A stretch of DNA of 64,000 nucleotides from contig BQMJ01000070.1 in NCBI GenBank assembly GCA_025991245.1, forward strand, positions 62,001-126,000, in the 5' to 3' direction. Positions 30,819 through 42,052 of the stretch are shown one piece after another. The translations under genes and the position numbers were made by a program. The notes under the pieces are model-generated. The model saw only the letters and a list, made by a program, of their open reading frames with translations. It was not told the origin of the DNA and made no database searches. Source of the DNA: Galdieria partita (taxonomy: Eukaryota > Rhodophyta > Bangiophyceae > Galdieriales > Galdieriaceae). The stretch's first letter is position 1, and the number at the start of each line of letters is the position of its first letter.

Positions 30819-31708
30819 TTATTGCCAACTCTTCTCCAACACAATCACATTTCCTTCATGAAGATCATACAGTGCCGATACTATGCCTAACTTGTGAGTT
30901 GCTTGTAGATTACGCAAACTTGGCAATTCTCTCAAGATAGTCTTTACAGCATCTTTCGCAATAGCTTCTGCCAAATGTTTGCTAGCTTCCGATGTAGAAA
31001 TATTTTGATATTGACTTTGAATACTTTCCACCAAAGGTGCCATAGGATCAATGAGTGATCGTAACGCTGGAGAAAGTTGTTCTATTCGATCTTTCTCATG
31101 ACAACACAAGTTCCATCCAGTAATAGCAGCACCACATTCCGTATGTCCCATGACCATCAAAAGTGGAGTTGCAAAGTTTTCAACACCAAATTGAATCGAC
31201 CCAAGCACAGTTGGACTAGAAACTAAACTACCCGCTGTTCTCACTGTAAACAATTTCCCGAAACCTTGTTGAAATATGACTTCAGGTATGACACGAGAAT
31301 CACAACAAGTTACTATAGTTGCAACAGGCTTCTGACCTCCTTGCGCTAGTGATTGACGATATTCTGGAAGCGTCTCATTTTCTATAATGGCTCCGGTTTC
31401 CATACCTCGCTGAAACTGTTGATTTTTCTGCAATAAAAAGTCCAACACGGCATCATAACTCATAGACTTGGGCCTATCGATGAGTGTCTTGATTTGCTGA
31501 CTCATTATGAGTTTTGATTGTTTGAAAGGTTTGCTTTGATGCAAGTTGCGACGATGCACAAGGCAGTTTCTATTCGAAACGAGCACTGTACTCTGTAAGC
31601 AAACAGAAGATCATCAAAAGGTTACCACTCACCTACAGGACAAGTTGATGAAGTATCAGTGAAGATGAATGTAGGAATATGACTTTTCCGTAAAGGAACA
31701 CTCCACAT
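30819..31708 (-). CDS. Beta-class carbonic anhydrase, organelle-targeted
   Basis: Exons 31708-31637 and 31592-30819 give 281 residues; the intron is 44 nt. Exon 1 supplies an ATG and a basic Ser/Thr-rich leader (MWSVPLRKSH) that continues into an Arg-rich stretch, so organelle import is likely. Without it the first in-frame ATG would be at 31505, cutting the leader. Zinc ligands are visible in CCDSR (Cys, with Asp-Arg dyad) and GHTECGA (His and Cys). It interconverts CO2 and bicarbonate, which matters for carbon supply at acid pH where CO2 dominates. Its stop lies 19 bp from the LYR gene start on the same strand. Confidence 0.9.
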
Positions 31709-31824
31709 ACAAACAGAGTCTAACAACCCAAAGCAATGAAGAGCGTAACAAGGAGAGTTGAAGTTGTTCGATCATCAAGTGAATTAATCCAATGGAATCA
31801 TTCCATGTCATGGACAAGAACTAT

Positions 31825-32802
31825 TTAATAATGATATAAAGTTACTAAAGTACGCATTTCTATAGGCTGTCTACACAAGGGACATTCTGCCTTTGTTGCA
31901 GCCCACTGTATGATACAACGCCAACAAAAGATATGACCACAAACAGTACAAGTAGGGTGTCGCATAAAACTTAAACAAAGAGCACACTTGTAACTAGACC
32001 TGTTTTCTTCTTCTTCTTCTTCTTCTTCTGAGGAAAGTTGAAGAGGTAACCCATCCCATTCCTCTTCTTCCCTATCACCCACTCCACCCATAGAATATTG
32101 AAGAAAGGAATAGAGACCATCCTTTCTACTTACAATACGACAAGTAGATAATAAAAGTCCAAGACTCAACTGCACAAGGAGTATAATACCCAAAAGACGA
32201 TAACTTGGAAGAGGATAACGGCTTTTGGCAACTCGAAAATACTGCATGCTCAACAGTCTTCTAGACCACTCATAATATTGGCCATATAAATAAAATATTC
32301 CCAAGTGGAACCTCGACAGAAAATGTTTCACTTCGTCTTGTCTAGTCAGGGCGAGTAGAGCTAGTAGATATAGAAATATCTTTGGAAATACCTGTGTTCC
32401 ACCTAATTGCCCATTTCTCATATAGGAACGAACTCTTTGAGCTACTTTGTTGCAAACAAAACCCCACAAGTTCTCTCCATATGCTTTCATAAAGCTATAA
32501 CACAATCTACGTAGAAGCGACCCTTGAAAAGCAATACGAGGAAACTGTCCAGTAAACGCAACTATTTCACTGTATTCTTCTCCGGGAGTTTGTTGTCCTA
32601 CCAACGTTGTAACCCCATAATAGAGCAAGTCTGTGACACCAGAGAGGTGCTTTGTAACAAAATGGGCATGACTCCTACGGTCAAGTACTAGAGAGGAAAC
32701 TTCAGATAGGGACTTTTTCAACTGTTGTCTGTACTCTTTGTCCTTTTCTGCGGACCTAATTATTTCCGCAGCAGTTGCTAAAGCAAAAAATGAAGACGAC
32801 AT
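31825..32802 (-). CDS. PEX10: PEX10, peroxisomal RING E3 ligase
   Basis: A single exon of 325 residues. The N-terminal Pex2/10/12 domain (LYYGVTTLVGQQTPGEEY, then hydrophobic helices around PKIFLYLLALLAL and LLGIILLVQLSLGLLL) spans the peroxisomal membrane. A Glu-rich linker encoded by a GAA-type repeat precedes the C3HC4 RING: CALCLSFM, CTVCGHIFCWRC, CPLC. PEX10 ubiquitinates the PEX5 receptor so that it is recycled. Its presence implies functional peroxisomes. Confidence 0.95.
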   Translation of the reverse strand: MSSSFFALATAAEIIRSAEKDKEYRQQLKKSLSEVSSLVLDRRSHAHFVTKHLSGVTDLLYYGVTTLVGQQTPGEEYSEIVAFTGQFPRIAFQGSLLRRLCYSFMKAYGENLWGFVCNKVAQRVRSYMRNGQLGGTQVFPKIFLYLLALLALTRQDEVKHFLSRFHLGIFYLYGQYYEWSRRLLSMQYFRVAKSRYPLPSYRLLGIILLVQLSLGLLLSTCRIVSRKDGLYSFLQYSMGGVGDREEEEWDGLPLQLSSEEEEEEEENRSSYKCALCLSFMRHPTCTVCGHIFCWRCIIQWAATKAECPLCRQPIEMRTLVTLYHY

Positions 32803-32905
32803 TGAAACGCTTAGACTCTTACAAGTCTCCCAAACATACTCCTACTGAAAGACCGATCTTCCCATCCAAACAGTCGTTGACCAACAAAACCATTTTCTCA
32901 TTTTA

Positions 32906-32910
<5 letters not shown>

Positions 32911-32943
<33 letters not shown>

Positions 32944-32960
32944 ATATGTATATATATATA
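32911..32960. repeat. (AC)15 microsatellite followed by a (TA)n tract
   Basis: Fifteen AC units run from 32911 to 32940, directly followed by an AT/TA-rich tract to about 32960. It lies just beyond the stop codon of cytochrome b5 reductase, between the PEX10 start and the reductase 3' end, and is expected to be transcribed as part of the reductase 3' UTR. Confidence 0.97.
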
Positions 32961-32966
32961 TTCTAC

Positions 32967-34125
32967 TTAAAACTTCCATACATTTTCTTCAGAATAACCC
33001 AAATCTTTCAGCAGACCAGATAATGGACCTTGCTTCTTATCTGGAGTTTTTGTCCCACTAATAGCTTCCATCATAGGAGGTGGTCCACTATTATATACCC
33101 ATATCATACAATGCAACAAGACTCTCCAATCATTCCAACTTACCAAACAAATATAAGATTTTCATGAGACGCACGAGGCAAATATTTCTTCAACATGTCC
33201 TTTTGTATTTGTCCCTTTTCACCTTGCCATTGATCATTGGCTTGATCAACTGTATAATGAATAACCAGTCTATCCATAAAAAAAATACATTATACATTCT
33301 CTATACTGCTTTCATGATCATATTCAAACAGAAAAGACTCACCTATCACTATGTTTCCTTTGCAAGGCATCCAATTCAGACTTTAACAATATGTCTTGAG
33401 GAGATTGATTGGCATATAAAAGGGTTATCTTGGTATGATCTTTCGGATTACTCAAAATATAATCTATCAATTGATATACAGGAGTAATGCCAGTACCTCC
33501 TGCTACAAATCCAATTTCTTTCTTAGTATTCGGTTGATAAGGATATTGTCTCATGGGACCTTTGACTAGGACAGAATCTCCAGCTTGTCTAGAATGTAAA
33601 TATGTTCCCATCTTACTATTAGGATATTTCTTCACCATCAACTCAAAGTAACTTGCAACCAACATGAATCAAAGGAAAAAAAGGACCACAACAATCTTAC
33701 CCCTTTGCAGAAACTCCAGAAATTGGATTATACGGACGAATCACATCATTTCCTTGTTCATCTTTTGTCTTTACTAGAACAAAACTAACAGCAGGAAAAT
33801 CTTCCTGTTCTGAAGATTGAATAGCAAAACGTAATCTTGCAACGTTATGATTATAGGGAGTATTGGAGACCAATCGAATAGGAACAAAGTCTTCAGGATT
33901 CAGTTTCTTGGCTTCTTCACCGACTACTTGGGAGTCCAACTTTATCTTCTTTTGATCCTGAGAATACCACGTAGCTAAAGCTGAAAGTCCACAGAGACCC
34001 AACCACAAGGATCCACGAGAATTTCTTGACTTGGAGCCAAAAGAACCTGTTGTACAAAGTCGGGTTGCACTTGATACCCAACTAGAACGACTGTTAACCC
34101 ATGTTTGGAACAAACTACTCAACAT
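32967..34125 (-). CDS. NADH-cytochrome b5 reductase (MCR1-like, mitochondrial)
   Basis: Four exons (34125-33701, 33651-33343, 33269-33144, 33087-32967) give 326 residues; introns are 49-73 nt. The FAD-binding RPYNPIS and YFELMVKKYPNSKMG blocks and the NADH-binding GFVAGGTGITPVYQ and VCGPPPMMEAISG blocks are present. The N-terminal about 60 residues are Ser/Arg-rich followed by a hydrophobic segment (SLWLGLCGLSALATWY). This is the arrangement of yeast Mcr1, anchored in the outer membrane or sorted to the intermembrane space. It passes electrons from NADH to cytochrome b5 for lipid and sterol modification. Confidence 0.93.
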
Positions 34126-34458
34126 GACTACTTGTCGCCAAAGCAATTTCCAAAACCCAATCGACGATGTTTCTTCACATGAAGTTTTCCATAGTTTGTT
34201 GATCCATATATCCTTTTTTCTCTCTGGATATTTACCAAATACAAGTTGTTGTCAACTTTAGCAAGGAATTGGAAGACGACTAGATTGAATAAAGTTGTCG
34301 GACTCTTATATTGTAACTATAGTCGTTGTTGTTCATTTTGAAACTTGTCTATCAGTTGACAGGATTCGTTTCTTTCAGCATACAGAATAGAGTCTATGTT
34401 TCCAAACTCTCCATGTCTTTGATCGATCTCTCCTTCATTGATATACACAAAGTGAGCG
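34126..34458. other. Divergent intergenic region, b5 reductase/RWDD1
   Basis: About 330 bp between two divergent start codons. It has no supported open frame or RNA gene; it presumably carries both promoters and leaders. T-rich blocks with ATATCC occur, but I cannot assign a factor. Confidence 0.45.
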
Positions 34459-35153
34459 ATGCATCAAGCACAACTTGAAGAAATAGAAGCAATACAAGCT
34501 ATTTTAGGTGACGACTTTTCTTTGCAACAAGATGAGACAACTAGTAGACCTTTGATAAAGTTGGACTTTTCAGAAGAATATCCTAAAGTCGAATTGAGTG
34601 TGTACTTGTGTCTACCGCCTTCCTATCCAGAAGACTACCCTTCCATCACCATTCAACCTGGTAAGAGTTTTCCGGGAACTTGGCGTTCTCCTTTGCTTCA
34701 GTTTCTAAAGAACGAAATGAATCTTTTGGTGGGAGCACCTATGATTTTCGAACTCTATACTAGAACCAAAGATTGGATTTTGGAAAAAGGCAAAAAAGAT
34801 GGGTTGGAAGATATCGACAAAGTTTCACCTGTAGGGTTATCTCCATCTGCTGATGACAATACGAAACATGAAAGTGATTCTGTTCTATTGATTCACTCGT
34901 TGATAGAAGAGGTAGGTGAACAAGTTTTCAAGAGTTGTCTTATTGATGGATAAAGAAGAAGGAAGAATACGGTACTCCAGTAACAAAGGAAACCTTTGAA
35001 AAGTGGCGCCAACGTTTTTTTGAAGAGTTTGATTTATCACTGAGAAACAAAGAAAGAGAGAGTGGACTTAAACCTACTGGAAGACAGCTTTTTGAAGAAA
35101 ATCGTCTGGTTGAGACAATGGAAACTTTTGATTCTTCGGAAGATGAAGAATAG
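34459..35153 (+). CDS. RWDD1: RWD-domain protein, RWDD1/Gir2-like
   Basis: Exons 34459-34911 and 34956-35153, over a 44-nt intron, give 216 residues. Residues 1-115 form an RWD domain (EEIEAIQAILGDDF, the YPxxxP-type turn in PPSYPEDYPSI). The end carries the DFRP2 block: YGTPVTKETFEKWRQRFFEE, a basic helix and TGRQLFEEN. The DFRP/Gir2 family binds DRG2-type GTPases and Gcn1, linking translation and stress. The usual long charged helix between domains is short here. The protein ends in an acidic tail. Confidence 0.87.
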
Positions 35154-35499
35154 TGGATATAACCGAATATATTCCTTCTTTTGTGATACAAATGGACTGG
35201 TTTTGTGGAGGTTTAAGATAAATGTTCACATGAGAGAGAAGACAAAGATGATACGAGATTGAGTTGAACAAGTCTTTGTCGAAAAAGTATCGATAAAATA
35301 CAAAAGTATTTTGGATGTTCTATAGTATTCTTCATACAAATATGGATACGTTTATTTTGCCTCTTTTGTGCGCAAATAAACTTTGACTACTTCAAAAGGA
35401 AAGATGACTAGAAGGAAACATGCATAAGAATAGTCTTAGAATATCGACTTTCAAAGAAAATCGAACAAGTTTCAAAAACTTCATCACTTACATATATTA
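35154..35499. other. Convergent intergenic region
   Basis: About 350 bp between two 3' ends. It is AT-rich, with short open frames on both strands that have no family resemblance. I see no RNA gene or repeat. Confidence 0.45.
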
Positions 35500-37152
35500 T
35501 TATTTCTTCCCCTGTTTTCTATTTGCACTCAATGTTTGTTTCTTATTATTATTGGAACCTTGAAAAGGTTTTCTACCCCTCGTTCGTTTGGTTTCCAACA
35601 TAGGTTCCTGTTCTTGACTTTTGCGTACTTCCTCATTCAACTGATGAATAAACTTGGTTAATCTCTCCAGTCTAGTAGTAGCCGAAAGTCCATGTGTTTG
35701 TTGAATAAACAAAGCTAATCGATTGACCTGTTCTGCAGACCAATGATCCTGAGGAAATACTTTAACTAGTTGTGATATATCCACCAAATTAGTAAAGTTG
35801 GGTTTCTTTTCCAACTGCTTCAATCTCGCTCTTAGTTCATCTTGGGCAGTGGACTCCAATGGCTCCTTCTTTGGGCTTTCTTGTGGATGGAGTTGTTCTT
35901 CTTCAGCTGATAATTGCTTTGCCTTTTTGCTCTCTTCCGTGGTGGAAGAAACTTTCAACGTATTTTGTCCAGAAGACAACTTCTTACAACTATACTCTTT
36001 CATCAGCTGTTTTGCAGTTTCTTCATCCAATGAAAACTTTCCTTTTCTCTTCAAGACATCTCGAACCTTTTCTTCAAATTCCTTTTGAACTCTTTCTTTC
36101 TGATCAGCTTCTTCTTCTAAAATACGTTGAGTTACTAATCTTCCAGGAGGATTCTTCTTTCTTCCAGTGCCCGATGAATTATTTCCAGTTGCTCCAGAAT
36201 GAACAATACTACTACTCCCGCCATGATTACTATTGTTGTTACTTGAAGACCGACTGGAGTCAGAAACATTTCCACGTAAACTACTTTCTCTATTCACCAC
36301 AGCTTTCGTATCGAAAAGATTGGCAACATTTCTTTCTTTAAATCGAAAGACGCGGTCCTTTCCTACCGTTTCTGGTAAAATGACGCTGGTGTTGGGACAA
36401 TCCATCCGTGTCTTCAAAAAGGCATGCACATAAGCATTTTCCTGCCGAATATGGCGATAACTTTTCGATAAATCATAATATTTGCCCGATTCGTGAGCTA
36501 TAAACTTTGCCAAATCGGAAGACTCTGATTGTTCTCCTCGAAACTTGTTCAGTGTGGATAACACCGATTGAGAAGTGTTTGAATAAGTTGTGGATACTGA
36601 TACGGAGATGGTACTCTTCTTGTTATTATAGGAAATACTTGGTGTTGTTATATTCCTTCTTGAGGTATAACAAGTTGCCTGATGATGAGCGCCGTTGATG
36701 GAAGACAGAGATTCTTGAGTTTCAATATATGGGGAGGGATTGGCGTCATCAGAACAATAGGACGATGGATTGGAATGATGGAAGCCAACAACTCCGTTTT
36801 GCTCCTCTAGTACACTTGAACTATTATCTTTCCATACACTGGGATCGCTCTGTGATGGTTGATAAGGAGAGAAACGAGGATCAGTTTGGCCGTTGGAAGA
36901 CAAGGAGGGATCAAGTTGTGAGGAGTTTCCTCTTCTTTCCATTGGATGCTGTTCATCCCATTCCAACGAAGCACTCACTGGAGCTTGGGTAGATCGGGAG
37001 TGAATGGTCTGGTGAAAAGTTCCCAGATGAGTAAAAGGCCTATTTGCCAAGTATTTGTCTATCGGAGTTTTGGTTGAAGAAGATAGCTTGTAAAGGGAAT
37101 TGGGCTGCCAATAACCAATACACCACAACCAACGATGATAACACATAGTCAT
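35500..37152 (-). CDS. Unrecognised Ser/Asn-rich protein
   Basis: A single exon; the first ATG in frame at 37152 gives 550 residues. I recognise no domain. Residues 1-190 are Ser/Pro/Gln-rich and probably disordered. A short, more ordered block (about 205-280, FIAHESGKYYDLSKSYRHIR with AYVHAFLKTRMD) is followed by a Ser/Asn-rich linker. Charged helices come next (EEADQKERVQKEFEEKVRDV), then an ordered-looking C-terminal region (DISQLVKVFPQDHWSAEQVN) and a basic Gln/Lys tail. The mix of disorder and basic helices would fit a nuclear or RNA-binding regulator, but this is guesswork. It is divergent from DHAD with 54 bp between start codons. Confidence 0.6.
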   Translation of the reverse strand: MTMCYHRWLWCIGYWQPNSLYKLSSSTKTPIDKYLANRPFTHLGTFHQTIHSRSTQAPVSASLEWDEQHPMERRGNSSQLDPSLSSNGQTDPRFSPYQPSQSDPSVWKDNSSSVLEEQNGVVGFHHSNPSSYCSDDANPSPYIETQESLSSINGAHHQATCYTSRRNITTPSISYNNKKSTISVSVSTTYSNTSQSVLSTLNKFRGEQSESSDLAKFIAHESGKYYDLSKSYRHIRQENAYVHAFLKTRMDCPNTSVILPETVGKDRVFRFKERNVANLFDTKAVVNRESSLRGNVSDSSRSSSNNNSNHGGSSSIVHSGATGNNSSGTGRKKNPPGRLVTQRILEEEADQKERVQKEFEEKVRDVLKRKGKFSLDEETAKQLMKEYSCKKLSSGQNTLKVSSTTEESKKAKQLSAEEEQLHPQESPKKEPLESTAQDELRARLKQLEKKPNFTNLVDISQLVKVFPQDHWSAEQVNRLALFIQQTHGLSATTRLERLTKFIHQLNEEVRKSQEQEPMLETKRTRGRKPFQGSNNNKKQTLSANRKQGKK

Positions 37153-37206
37153 TGCCACAACGTACAGCCACCCATAGAGAGACAAATCAACAATTGGTGA
37201 AAGAGG

Positions 37207-39210
37207 ATGACTAGTGCGTTAGGGTTCACAAATACTTGTAGTGTATTGGATCATGAACGACAACAATGGACCTTTCGCAAAGCACTTTATCGATCTACTT
37301 TTTTACCCGATAGATATGCATTTCGTTGTTTACCTAGATGGACAGTTCCTGTTCAAGAACGATCTTCCTCAGTCATGCAGAGTTATGCCAGTTGGAATAT
37401 GATCAAGGAAAACAGTATAAAGAAAGATGCACAGAATAAAGCAAAACAAGTCAACCAAGAACCACTAAAAGGAAATATTTCATATCAAACACCCACAAGA
37501 AATAGAAGCGCTGCTTTGGTGGGTTCTCAACCAGGTGCTCCAGATTGGAGTAAGCGTGCTGCTGCTCGTTCCATGTTGAGAGCCATGCAATTCAAAGATG
37601 AAGACTTTAACAAGCCCATTATCACCATTGCTTCTACTTTTACCAATGCGACTCCTTGTAACGCTCATATGGATCGACTGGGAGACAAGTTATTGGCTAC
37701 TGTGGAGTCGTTGGGTGCAAAAGGTTTCATATTTGGAACTCCGGTTATATCCGACGGAGAAACTATGGGAACAAGTGGAATGCGTTATTCGTTGGTGAGT
37801 AGAGACTTGATTGCGGATTGCATAGAATGTATGCATGAAGGATATTTAGCTGATGGCATGTTGACACTTGGAGGTTGTGACAAGTCCATTCCAGGAGCAC
37901 TGATGCCTATATTGAGAACAAATGCCTATGGAGTCTTTCTTTACGGTGGCTCTATTCAACCTGGAAAGCTAAACGGAGAAAATCTTACAGTCATTTCTAC
38001 TTTTGAAGCCATTGGCTCTTATTCTTCTGGAAAAATAGATGAACAACAATTGAAAAGAATAGAAGAACATGCTTGTCCTGGTCCAGGCTCGTGTGGTGGA
38101 ATGTATACAGCGAATACAATGGCGTCTGTGATAGAAGCTATGGGTTTAAGTGTTCCTTATTCTGCCTCCCATACAGCAATGACGGAAGACAATCATCTGT
38201 CTCATGAAAAGTTGAAAGACTGTGAAGAATCAGTAAAAGCGTTGTTCACTTGTATGCAGAACAATATTCGAGCCAGAGATATTTGTACCAAAGAAGCTTT
38301 TGAAAATGGTATTACGGTGATGATGGCATTGGGAGGATCAACCAATGGTGTATTGCATTTGTTAGCATTGGCACACGAAGCACAAGTAGATTTGGATATC
38401 GAAGATTTTAACCGAATAGGAGAACGAGTCCCCTTGTTGGGAGACTTTAAACCTTCTGGAAGATATGTGATGGCAGATTTAGACAAGATTGGAGGTATTC
38501 CTATGGTTATGAAATATCTGTGGAAACATGGTCTTATTCATGGAGATTGTATGACAGTTACTGGAAAGACAGTGAAAGAATTGTTAGCCAATGCTCCTGA
38601 TTTACCACAGGTAGAAAGTCCTCGTGTTATCGTTCCCATAGAAAAGGCGTTGGCACCGGCAGGCAGTCATATCATCATCATGAGAGGGAATTTGGCTCCT
38701 GAAGGCGCTGTTATCAAGTTGAGTGGGAAGGAACTGGCAATTCATCGAGGTCCAGCTCGAGTATTCAACTCCGAGGAAGAAGCTCTAGATGCTATTTTGT
38801 CTGGGAATATAGTAAAGAATGATGTGGTTGTGATACGCTATGAAGGACCTAAAGGAGGTCCCGGTATGAGAGAAATGTTGTCACCTTCTTCAGCTATTAT
38901 GGGTTCTGGTTTAGGAAAGGATGTTGCATTGATTACAGATGGTCGGTTTTCAGGTGGGACTCATGGAATTATGGTTGGTCATGTTACTCCAGAAGCTGCT
39001 GTAGGTGGCCCTATTGCATTGGTGGAAGAAGGGGATATTATATGTTTAGAGCCAAGAAAGAAGTTGATGACATTGGAAGTGGATGAAAGAGAATTGGAGA
39101 GAAGGAGAAAACAATGGAAACCTATGAATAAGTGTCCACCACAAGGTTTGTTGAAAAAGTATGCTAAAACAGTTTCCAGTGCTAGTAAAGGTGCTATCAC
39201 TGATGCTTGA
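37207..39210 (+). CDS. ILVD: Dihydroxy-acid dehydratase (plastid)
   Basis: A single exon of 667 residues: about 95 residues of basic, Ser/Thr-rich leader, then a complete IlvD/Edd enzyme. It makes 2-oxo acids in valine, isoleucine and leucine synthesis. Conserved blocks: [24 protein letters not shown] and [16 protein letters not shown] (Cys of the Fe-S cluster), [37 protein letters not shown] and [11 protein letters not shown]. The leader predicts plastid import, where the pathway resides in algae. The gene has no intron, unlike most neighbours. Confidence 0.96.
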   Translation: MTSALGFTNTCSVLDHERQQWTFRKALYRSTFLPDRYAFRCLPRWTVPVQERSSSVMQSYASWNMIKENSIKKDAQNKAKQVNQEPLKGNISYQTPTRNRSAALVGSQPGAPDWSKRAAARSMLRAMQFKDEDFNKPIITIASTFTNATPCNAHMDRLGDKLLATVESLGAKGFIFGTPVISDGETMGTSGMRYSLVSRDLIADCIECMHEGYLADGMLTLGGCDKSIPGALMPILRTNAYGVFLYGGSIQPGKLNGENLTVISTFEAIGSYSSGKIDEQQLKRIEEHACPGPGSCGGMYTANTMASVIEAMGLSVPYSASHTAMTEDNHLSHEKLKDCEESVKALFTCMQNNIRARDICTKEAFENGITVMMALGGSTNGVLHLLALAHEAQVDLDIEDFNRIGERVPLLGDFKPSGRYVMADLDKIGGIPMVMKYLWKHGLIHGDCMTVTGKTVKELLANAPDLPQVESPRVIVPIEKALAPAGSHIIIMRGNLAPEGAVIKLSGKELAIHRGPARVFNSEEEALDAILSGNIVKNDVVVIRYEGPKGGPGMREMLSPSSAIMGSGLGKDVALITDGRFSGGTHGIMVGHVTPEAAVGGPIALVEEGDIICLEPRKKLMTLEVDERELERRRKQWKPMNKCPPQGLLKKYAKTVSSASKGAITDA

Positions 39211-39414
39211 AGCATTTGTTAGACCCTATTGGATGAATGAGAAGCAAACACTCTCACACACCATTGAATATTGCTTGGGTCCCAAATAAGCATTATTATT
39301 TCATAGAATGATTCGCTATTTGATTCTTAATCATCATCCAATGATATCGAGGCAATGCTCGTCCCATCGGATCGTTGCGCCCTTTGAATTTCGCCCAAAC
39401 CACACTTTTCCTAC

Positions 39415-41265
39415 ATGAACAAGAACGGTGATGCGAATGGTCTCAAGTCAACTCCACTTTATGAAGAAGAAATAAGAAAAAACATAGCTGTGCTATCTGA
39501 AAAGATATTGGCGAAACCACAACAAAACTTGAAATACTTGAAGCAACTGTTTACATATGCTTTTGATAATACGCCTACGCAAAAGGAACAAGTTGACACA
39601 GTTTCAAATATAGCAACTCTCAGTATCACTTCACTGGTAATCATATTCAAAGATATTGTTCCTGGTTACCCAATCAACCAAAACGAACGGAAGGAAGAAG
39701 GAGTAACCCTGTCCGCTGAGACTTTACGAATAAGGAAATTCGAAAGTCAACTAGTAGAATATTATGTACAATTGATCAACCAATTGCTCAATCGTAGAAA
39801 GAAACAAGACAACAAGTCGGAAAAGAAAGGATTGGGTCGTTGGAAGAAGGCATTGAAGCAAGTTATATTACCTGCACATACGAGAGCTTTGTGCATCCTG
39901 TTGACAGACCTTGCCCATTTTAATGAAGCAGATAGAATAGCAAAGGCTTTGATCAAATATACACCTAGAGCCAATGAACAAGAACAAAGTTGGATACGAG
40001 AAACTTTAACAGAGCTTTTGAGTAGCTTACACCGAGTGTCTGGACATTCTATGAAGACTTGTCTGAGTATTTGTCAATATATGTGCGTATTTGCAGCCAA
40101 GTGGAATGTTTCCACTCCTTCTATTTTTTGTTCTGCCTTGTATTGTATAAATTATGCAGCTTTGTACAGTGAATATCAACAAGCCGTACATCATCGAGGG
40201 CAGCCCACGCAGAGTGATATGTCTATGAAGGATCCTATTATAGACGAGAGAAGTTTTCAAAGAGATTGGAGAGAAGCACAAGGAAGACCAAATGAGGATG
40301 AACGTCGCATTCGTTTTGAAAGAGTGATACAATCTGTTGAACAGTTCTTATTGTGCATTTTGCAGTTTGCTGTAGATAAGCATGTTGGAAATATTCAATG
40401 TTTGCGAGAAGTTTTGGAGTTGTTTGTAAAAGTTTCTGTATATCTGTCAGACTTTAGTTTGCATCGGTTGGAATTGTATTTACAGAAGTTGTCCTCTCAT
40501 CAAATGGAAGACATGGAGAAGAACTGTTTGATATTGAAAGCTCTTTACCAAGTTCATTTCTTACAGAGGAAGACTCGTGGTTGGAAGGAGGATACTGGAT
40601 ACTTGGACAGTCTTTTGTACCAGAGTTGTGGGCGTTTATTGGATTGTCGATCAATACACAACACCGATACAAGTAAATTATTTGGCTCATTGTTCAAGTT
40701 GAGCCTTTGGTGGTTGAATCCAGCACGAGATCGATTGTTGAGAAGAAAAACGATATGGAGAAGGTTGTTATGGCTCCTTTTGAGAACGGAATCTCCATTG
40801 TTGATGAATATCATTACAGCAATATTTATTCACGGAATTCCTGCAGATTGGAATCAAGCTTCCATAGATAGTGATGATCAGTGGAATGATTCTCTTGAAA
40901 TGCTTATTCGTCAGTCAACGGATAAGAATCCGGACACTTCTTATTTAGATGACGCTCCTCCTTTTTATGAATATTTTATTTTAAGTCTACACTTTCATCC
41001 TTATATTAGGAACCACTTTTCATCCCTTATCCGTGGTCGTATTTTGCCCCTTAATGATTCAATAGAGGAATGGTTGTCCATTTATACGGATGAAATGACA
41101 TTTATTCCTCCAGTTGCACAAACAATGAAGAATGTAAGACCTTTGAAAAGAAACAGTTCATTTCTTGCTTCTTTGCCTGTTTTGGATGAAGAAGAGGAGA
41201 ATATTCATTGGGAATCTTATCGAACCACAACGATGAACAATAAAAGAAAGACCAAGAAACGATGA
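39415..41265 (+). CDS. NOC3: NOC3-like nucleolar complex protein
   Basis: A single exon of 616 residues. NOC3 works with NOC2 in 60S subunit maturation and export. The NOC3 N-terminal block is clear: LYEEEIRKNIAVLSEKIL, and the signature LVIIFKDIVPGYPIN (about residues 75-90). It is followed by a helical repeat region and a C-terminal CBF/NOC-like block ending near YFILSLHFHPYIR. The basic tail (NNKRKTKKR) fits a nucleolar signal. At 616 residues it is shorter than the roughly 660-800 of yeast and human proteins, mostly because the N-terminal extension is missing. Confidence 0.85.
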   Translation: MNKNGDANGLKSTPLYEEEIRKNIAVLSEKILAKPQQNLKYLKQLFTYAFDNTPTQKEQVDTVSNIATLSITSLVIIFKDIVPGYPINQNERKEEGVTLSAETLRIRKFESQLVEYYVQLINQLLNRRKKQDNKSEKKGLGRWKKALKQVILPAHTRALCILLTDLAHFNEADRIAKALIKYTPRANEQEQSWIRETLTELLSSLHRVSGHSMKTCLSICQYMCVFAAKWNVSTPSIFCSALYCINYAALYSEYQQAVHHRGQPTQSDMSMKDPIIDERSFQRDWREAQGRPNEDERRIRFERVIQSVEQFLLCILQFAVDKHVGNIQCLREVLELFVKVSVYLSDFSLHRLELYLQKLSSHQMEDMEKNCLILKALYQVHFLQRKTRGWKEDTGYLDSLLYQSCGRLLDCRSIHNTDTSKLFGSLFKLSLWWLNPARDRLLRRKTIWRRLLWLLLRTESPLLMNIITAIFIHGIPADWNQASIDSDDQWNDSLEMLIRQSTDKNPDTSYLDDAPPFYEYFILSLHFHPYIRNHFSSLIRGRILPLNDSIEEWLSIYTDEMTFIPPVAQTMKNVRPLKRNSSFLASLPVLDEEEENIHWESYRTTTMNNKRKTKKR

Positions 41266-41285
41266 TGTGATGAGCTCTGATTGTT

Positions 41286-42052
41286 ATGGAAGAAAGCGTA
41301 AATTCTGCGACAGACACCTTTGCAAGGTTTTATAATCAAGGTCTAAGAGAAGGAATTATGGAGGCACAAGAAAACTTGACAAAAGTAAGAAGTTGATAAG
41401 TTTGTTTGGTTGGTTGAAGCGTGTTTCCGTAGCTTGGTTATTGGGAAGGATTAAACAGCGGAAATGCAGTAACCAAGTTACTGAATAAGTAGTATGTTGG
41501 TCTGTTGAACTGAAGCTGTGTTCATATATGTGGCTTTAGTACTAGTGCACTATTGGTATTGGAGTCGCTGAACAAAAGACGATTGTTATGGATAGAGGTA
41601 AAGGAGCTTTGATTCAACACCTATCACAAGGTATGCAACTTTTATAGGAAAAATCTTCGTTCCGAGGTCAACAGATAATAGAAACTAGGAAGCTGTTGGA
41701 GGATTTGTTGCACGTAAGTTTGTATCCATTTGTTTTATGGTAGTATACTTATTCATAGAAATAGAAATATGAATCGACCCTGTTAGAGCTTGGGTCCAAG
41801 TACGTTGAAAAGGCACAACAGAAAAGTTATCTTTCCGAAGAAAACCCTCAAGTAGAGGAAATTTCGTCTCTCGAAGAGTTGAAGAAAAGTTTGTTTTGTG
41901 AGTTGGAGTATCATAAAAACGATATTTTGCGGGAGTCCCTTGACGGTATCCATCAACTAGTGAATTCCGTGGATGAGCCTGTCAAAAGTCTTTTGAGGAG
42001 ACTTTTTGTGAAAGAGTTGGGAGATTCAAGTGGAAAGTTTTTACAGGAATAG
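41286..42052 (+). CDS. Yae1/LTO1-like protein with C-terminal helical extension
   Basis: Five exons (41286-41384, 41433-41488, 41540-41597, 41648-41713, 41765-42052) give 188 residues. The introns are 48-51 nt. Residues 10-50 carry the spaced glycines of the deca-GX3 pattern (FYNQGLREGIMEAQENLTK, then LGYWEGLNSGNAV). Yae1/LTO1 proteins recruit the Fe-S assembly machinery to the ABCE1/Rli1 ATPase. The remaining 120 residues form charged helices that I cannot place. All exon joins preserve frame, but some depend on choosing the second of two nearby acceptors (for example 41764), so details are tentative. Confidence 0.55.
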
